The translations under genes were made by a program, and so were the position numbers. From an uncultured Halomicronema sp. (lineage in GTDB: Bacteria > Cyanobacteriota > Cyanobacteriia > Phormidesmidales > Phormidesmidaceae), in assembly GCA_937897665.1 (NCBI GenBank), contig CALCPB010000816.1, positions 1 to 7,542 on the forward strand: a stretch of DNA of 7,542 nt, in the 5' to 3' direction. This document shows, one piece after another, positions 5,474-7,542 of this stretch. How positions within the stretch are numbered: position 1 is the stretch's first letter; each line of letters begins with the position of its first letter. The notes below the pieces were generated by a model. The model was given only the letters and a program-made list of their open reading frames with translations. It made no database searches and was not told the origin of the DNA.

Positions 5474-6960
5474 GGCTTGAGTAGCGGAGTTAGGTCAAGG
5501 TAAGACTCGACCGAGTCTGCCAGCACGTCTAGCATCATCTCTCGCTGTTCGCGGTAGTTGGCTACCCCGGTGGGCAGTGAGCCTAAACCGCGCTGCTGCC
5601 TGAGACAGTTGAGCCAAGCTCGCCGCCAGGGGCCATTGTCAAACAAACCATGCAGATAGGTGCCCCACAGCGCTTGGCGATGATCGACGATGCCCAGAGA
5701 TTTGTCTTCAAACAGAAAGTCAAACTGAGCCGCTTTGTTGTCGCTCTCACCGGCTGGCACCAGCTGAGTGCGGCCTTGGTGCAGCTCATAACCTGAAATC
5801 GGTAAGCCGACCTGGGGATATTGGGAGCTGGTTTCTCGCTGGCGCGCAATCTTGCGATTGGTGATAACAGTCCGAATCGGGACTAATTCTAGTCCTTTGT
5901 AGCGTCCGTCTTGACCTTCGATGCCTTCGGGGTCAGCGAGATACTCGCCCATCATTTGAAAGCCACCGCAAATTCCCAACACCGTGCCGCCAGCATGAAC
6001 GTAGTTTTTAATGGCTTCAGCCATGCCCGATCGCTGCAGAGCCATCATGTCATTGATGGTAGTTTTAGTGCCGGGTAAGATTACGGCATCGGGATAGCCC
6101 AGATCGTCTTTAGGGCTGACGTACCGAACTTTGACCGATTCTTCCGATTCCAGCGGGTCGAAGTCGGTGAAGTTAGAAATGTGCGGTAGCCGAATGACGG
6201 CAATGGTGAGGGCGGCGGCCGAGTTGGTCGGAGATCGCTCCAGCAGCGATAGAGAATCTTCGGCAGGAAAGGCCTGATCCAACATGGGCAGCACCCCAAT
6301 CACGGGAATGCCGGTGCGTTCTTCGAGCCAATCAATGCCTGACTGCAGCAGCTCTTGCCGACCCCGAAACTTATTGATAATGATGCCTTTAATCAGCGAT
6401 CGCTCATCGGGATCCAGCAATTCCAACGTGCCGATAATATGAGCAAAGACGCCGCCCCGCGCGATGTCGGCAACTAAGATGGTGGGCGCATTGAGATGCT
6501 TGGCAACCCGCATGTTGGTCAAATCGCGGTGCTTCAAGTTGACTTCGGCGGGGCTCCCGGCCCCCTCACACACGAGCAGATCAAACTCTTGCTCCAGGCG
6601 AGCCAGGCTCTCTTGAATAGCCTGCCAACCCGTGTCAAAAAACTTGTCGTAATACTCTTTGGCTTCGATGCGACCAATGGCCCGGCCTCGCAAAATCACC
6701 TGCGAGGTCATGTCGCCCTGGGGCTTCAGCAAAATTGGGTTCATTTCCGCAATGGGGGCAACTTTTGCCGCCCAGGCCTGCACCGCCTGGGCGTAGCCGA
6801 TTTCCGCCCCAGCGTTGGTGACGTAGGCATTCAATGCCATATTCTGGCCTTTAAAGGGTGCTACTCGCCAGCCTCGACGACTCAAAATGCGGCAGAGGGC
6901 AGTCGTAACCAGGGATTTGCCTGCATGGGACGTAGTGCCCACTACCATAATCGCCTTCAT
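5470..6960 (-). CDS. cobQ: Cobyric acid synthase (CobQ/CbiP, glutamine-hydrolysing)
   Basis: This enzyme amidates side chains b, d, e and g of adenosylcobyrinic acid a,c-diamide to give adenosylcobyric acid, using glutamine and ATP, in the cytosol. The 496-residue length is typical. The N-terminal synthetase domain has a P-loop-like GTTSHAGKS (8-16), FKGQNMALN (36-44), MNPILLKPQGD (73-83), CEGAGSPAEVNL (131-142) and VADIARGGVFAH (163-174). The C-terminal type 1 glutamine amidotransferase domain has ILPGTKTT (294-301), the nucleophile elbow GICGGFQMMG with Cys331, and GTYLHGLF with His437 as the catalytic histidine. All key residues are present and the gene looks functional. GGAG six bases before the ATG supports the start. 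The stop is TAG at the normal end. No other cobalamin gene is in the window, and no B12 riboswitch is recognisable in its leader. Confidence 0.97.
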   Translation of the reverse strand: MKAIMVVGTTSHAGKSLVTTALCRILSRRGWRVAPFKGQNMALNAYVTNAGAEIGYAQAVQAWAAKVAPIAEMNPILLKPQGDMTSQVILRGRAIGRIEAKEYYDKFFDTGWQAIQESLARLEQEFDLLVCEGAGSPAEVNLKHRDLTNMRVAKHLNAPTILVADIARGGVFAHIIGTLELLDPDERSLIKGIIINKFRGRQELLQSGIDWLEERTGIPVIGVLPMLDQAFPAEDSLSLLERSPTNSAAALTIAVIRLPHISNFTDFDPLESEESVKVRYVSPKDDLGYPDAVILPGTKTTINDMMALQRSGMAEAIKNYVHAGGTVLGICGGFQMMGEYLADPEGIEGQDGRYKGLELVPIRTVITNRKIARQRETSSQYPQVGLPISGYELHQGRTQLVPAGESDNKAAQFDFLFEDKSLGIVDHRQALWGTYLHGLFDNGPWRRAWLNCLRQQRGLGSLPTGVANYREQREMMLDVLADSVESYLDLTPLLKP

Positions 6961-6966
6961 GGCTTA

Positions 6967-6970
6967 CTCC
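6967..6970 (-). promoter_or_regulatory. Ribosome binding site of cobQ
   Basis: On the minus strand GGAG ends six bases before the cobQ ATG, a standard Shine-Dalgarno spacing. Confidence 0.6.
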
Positions 6971-7018
6971 GAAAGAACGGGGTCAAAAGGGTTGTCAGGT
7001 CAAAGCGCTGAATTCAAG

Positions 7019-7058
7019 CAGGCTTTGAGCCTGTGCTGAACCGGAGAGCAACGTTCTC
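7019..7058 (-). other. Two hairpins in the cobQ leader
   Basis: CAGGCT (7019-7024) and AGCCTG (7028-7033) form a perfect 6-bp stem with a 3-base loop. A second hairpin spans 7044-7058 (GAGA/TCTC plus an inner pair). Both lie between the candidate -10 element and the cobQ start. Neither is followed by a T tract that would suggest an attenuator, and I find no B12-box-like sequence. Confidence 0.35.
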
Positions 7059-7100
7059 ACCTACCAGTCGCCTTGTAAGCGTACCCAACGGCGCTTAGGA

Positions 7101-7106
7101 ATTATA
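7101..7106 (-). promoter_or_regulatory. Candidate -10 element for cobQ
   Basis: On the minus strand this is a perfect TATAAT, about 140 bases before the cobQ ATG; the predicted leader is roughly 130 bases. No good -35 hexamer sits 16-18 bases upstream, where the sequence is GC-rich and contains a HIP1 octamer. The promoter may therefore depend on an activator, or the match may be chance. Confidence 0.4.
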
Positions 7107-7343
7107 TCGGCGATCGCATAAAACCACCGGAAAGCAAGTGTTGAATTACGGGCAAATGGCTTACCCAGTGTGAAGATTATCGACGCATTGACTGCCAGCT
7201 CTCGGTAGTTTCAGCAGGTCAACCCCGATGCTCAGGTGAAAATATCCGATGGGGACGCTGCCGCATCTGTCACCGCCGTCGTCTGATCTGCCGTTGACCC
7301 GCTCATCTCTTGGACTTTCTCAAGCGGGGCCGGGTTCCTGGTG

Positions 7344-7393
7344 TGAGCCGGCAATTCTTCTGCTGAAGTGCATGTCCCCCGCAGAACGGCTCA
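7344..7393. repeat. 13-bp bulged inverted repeat
   Basis: TGAGCCG (7344-7350) and TTCTGC (7358-7363) pair in register with GCAGAACGGCTCA (7381-7393). This leaves a 7-base bulge (7351-7357) and a 17-base loop. It is the strongest secondary structure at the right end. Similar overall shape occurs in many structured RNAs, but I can match it to no named family. Confidence 0.45.
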
Positions 7394-7462
7394 TGACGCG
7401 GTGCGATACTCCCAACGATGAAACTGGCGAGGTCTATACATCAGCAGCGGGTGGTGGGTCGT

Positions 7463-7495
7463 AGAGGCCTCTGATCGCGATTGTAGGAGCGATCA
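7463..7495. repeat. Adjacent palindromes near the right edge
   Basis: AGAGGCCTCT (7463-7472) is a perfect 10-bp palindrome. It touches a 7-bp inverted repeat, TGATCGC (7472-7478) and GCGATCA (7489-7495), with a 10-base spacer. A third bulged stem, CTGG-CC with GG-CCAG, follows at 7504-7520. They may be operators of a gene to the right or parts of an RNA structure. Confidence 0.35.
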
Positions 7496-7542
7496 ATCGG
7501 GGACTGGGCCACCTGGCCAGCGCTTATTTGCATGAGGAATGC

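Larger units (their letters stand above)
7107..7542. other. Right-end region without a confident gene, rich in inverted repeats
   Basis: No gene can be supported. Plus-strand reading from 7249 to 7464 is open for 71 codons but yields a Pro/Ser/Leu-rich peptide with no family likeness. A second plus frame (7122-7283) is protein-like but broken by TAG. Two frames reach the right edge: minus 7441-7542 (33 codons ending in TGA) and plus 7465-7542; either could belong to a gene outside. Several stems lie between 7298 and 7520 and are listed separately. Confidence 0.5.

Noticed and set aside
7230..7280. Plus-strand sequence resembling part of a cobalamin riboswitch core (GGTGAAAAT ... CTGCCGCATCTGT)
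   Set aside because: The preceding GGGAA-type element and a downstream B12 box are missing, it points away from cobQ, and the same bases read as a protein-like frame. A covariance-model scan would settle it.
7344..7393. Group II intron domain V
   Set aside because: The stem begins with GAGCCG, as domain V can, but it is about 48 bases rather than 34, lacks the GAAA-type loop and has no intron-encoded protein or 5' intron boundary nearby.
7249..7464. 71-codon plus-strand ORF as a gene
   Set aside because: There is no ribosome binding site, the peptide is Pro/Ser/Leu-rich and low in family-like content, and it overlaps a strong inverted repeat.

Overview
The window is chromosomal DNA from a cyanobacterium. 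The GCGATCGC octamer (HIP1) occurs eight times in 7.5 kb. The genes are typical of cyanobacteria: a Calvin-cycle type class II fructose-bisphosphate aldolase, a PEP-CTERM surface protein and cobyric acid synthase. The protein sequences would suit a filamentous, Leptolyngbya-like lineage, but that placement is a guess.

Layout, left to right. Positions 1-361 hold no confident gene, a small hairpin, an 11-bp inverted repeat and the leader of the aldolase gene. The aldolase gene (362-1441, +) has a strong ribosome binding site and a perfect terminator (1472-1506), but codon 47 is an amber stop. A DUF427 gene follows convergently (1513-2004, -). A 300-bp divergent spacer carries a perfect 23-bp palindrome next to a CPBP-family intramembrane protease gene (2306-2914, +). 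After a gene-poor 390 bp comes a PEP-CTERM (XDP2-like) secreted protein gene (3304-4065, +), followed by two hairpins, the second a good terminator. A DUF924 gene (4207-4797, -) is divergent from a small conserved-type hypothetical gene (5018-5398, +), which has a perfect TATAAT box in front of it. That gene converges on cobQ/cbiP (5470-6960, -). The last 580 bp hold the cobQ leader and promoter candidate, then a hairpin-rich stretch without a convincing gene.

The genes look like single-gene transcription units with mixed orientation rather than one pathway. Only two have a clear metabolic role: aldolase (Calvin cycle, glycolysis and gluconeogenesis) and cobyric acid synthase (cobalamin). I see no coherent new system, defence island, mobile element, CRISPR array, tRNA or rRNA.

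The most notable observation is the in-frame TAG in an otherwise intact gene for a central carbon enzyme. A sequencing error, a recent nonsense mutation with a second aldolase elsewhere, or suppression are all possible. Reassignment of TAG is unlikely because three other genes here end normally with TAG. Secondary points are the 23-bp palindrome before the protease gene, the structured right end, and a coding-like frame there that is also cut by TAG.
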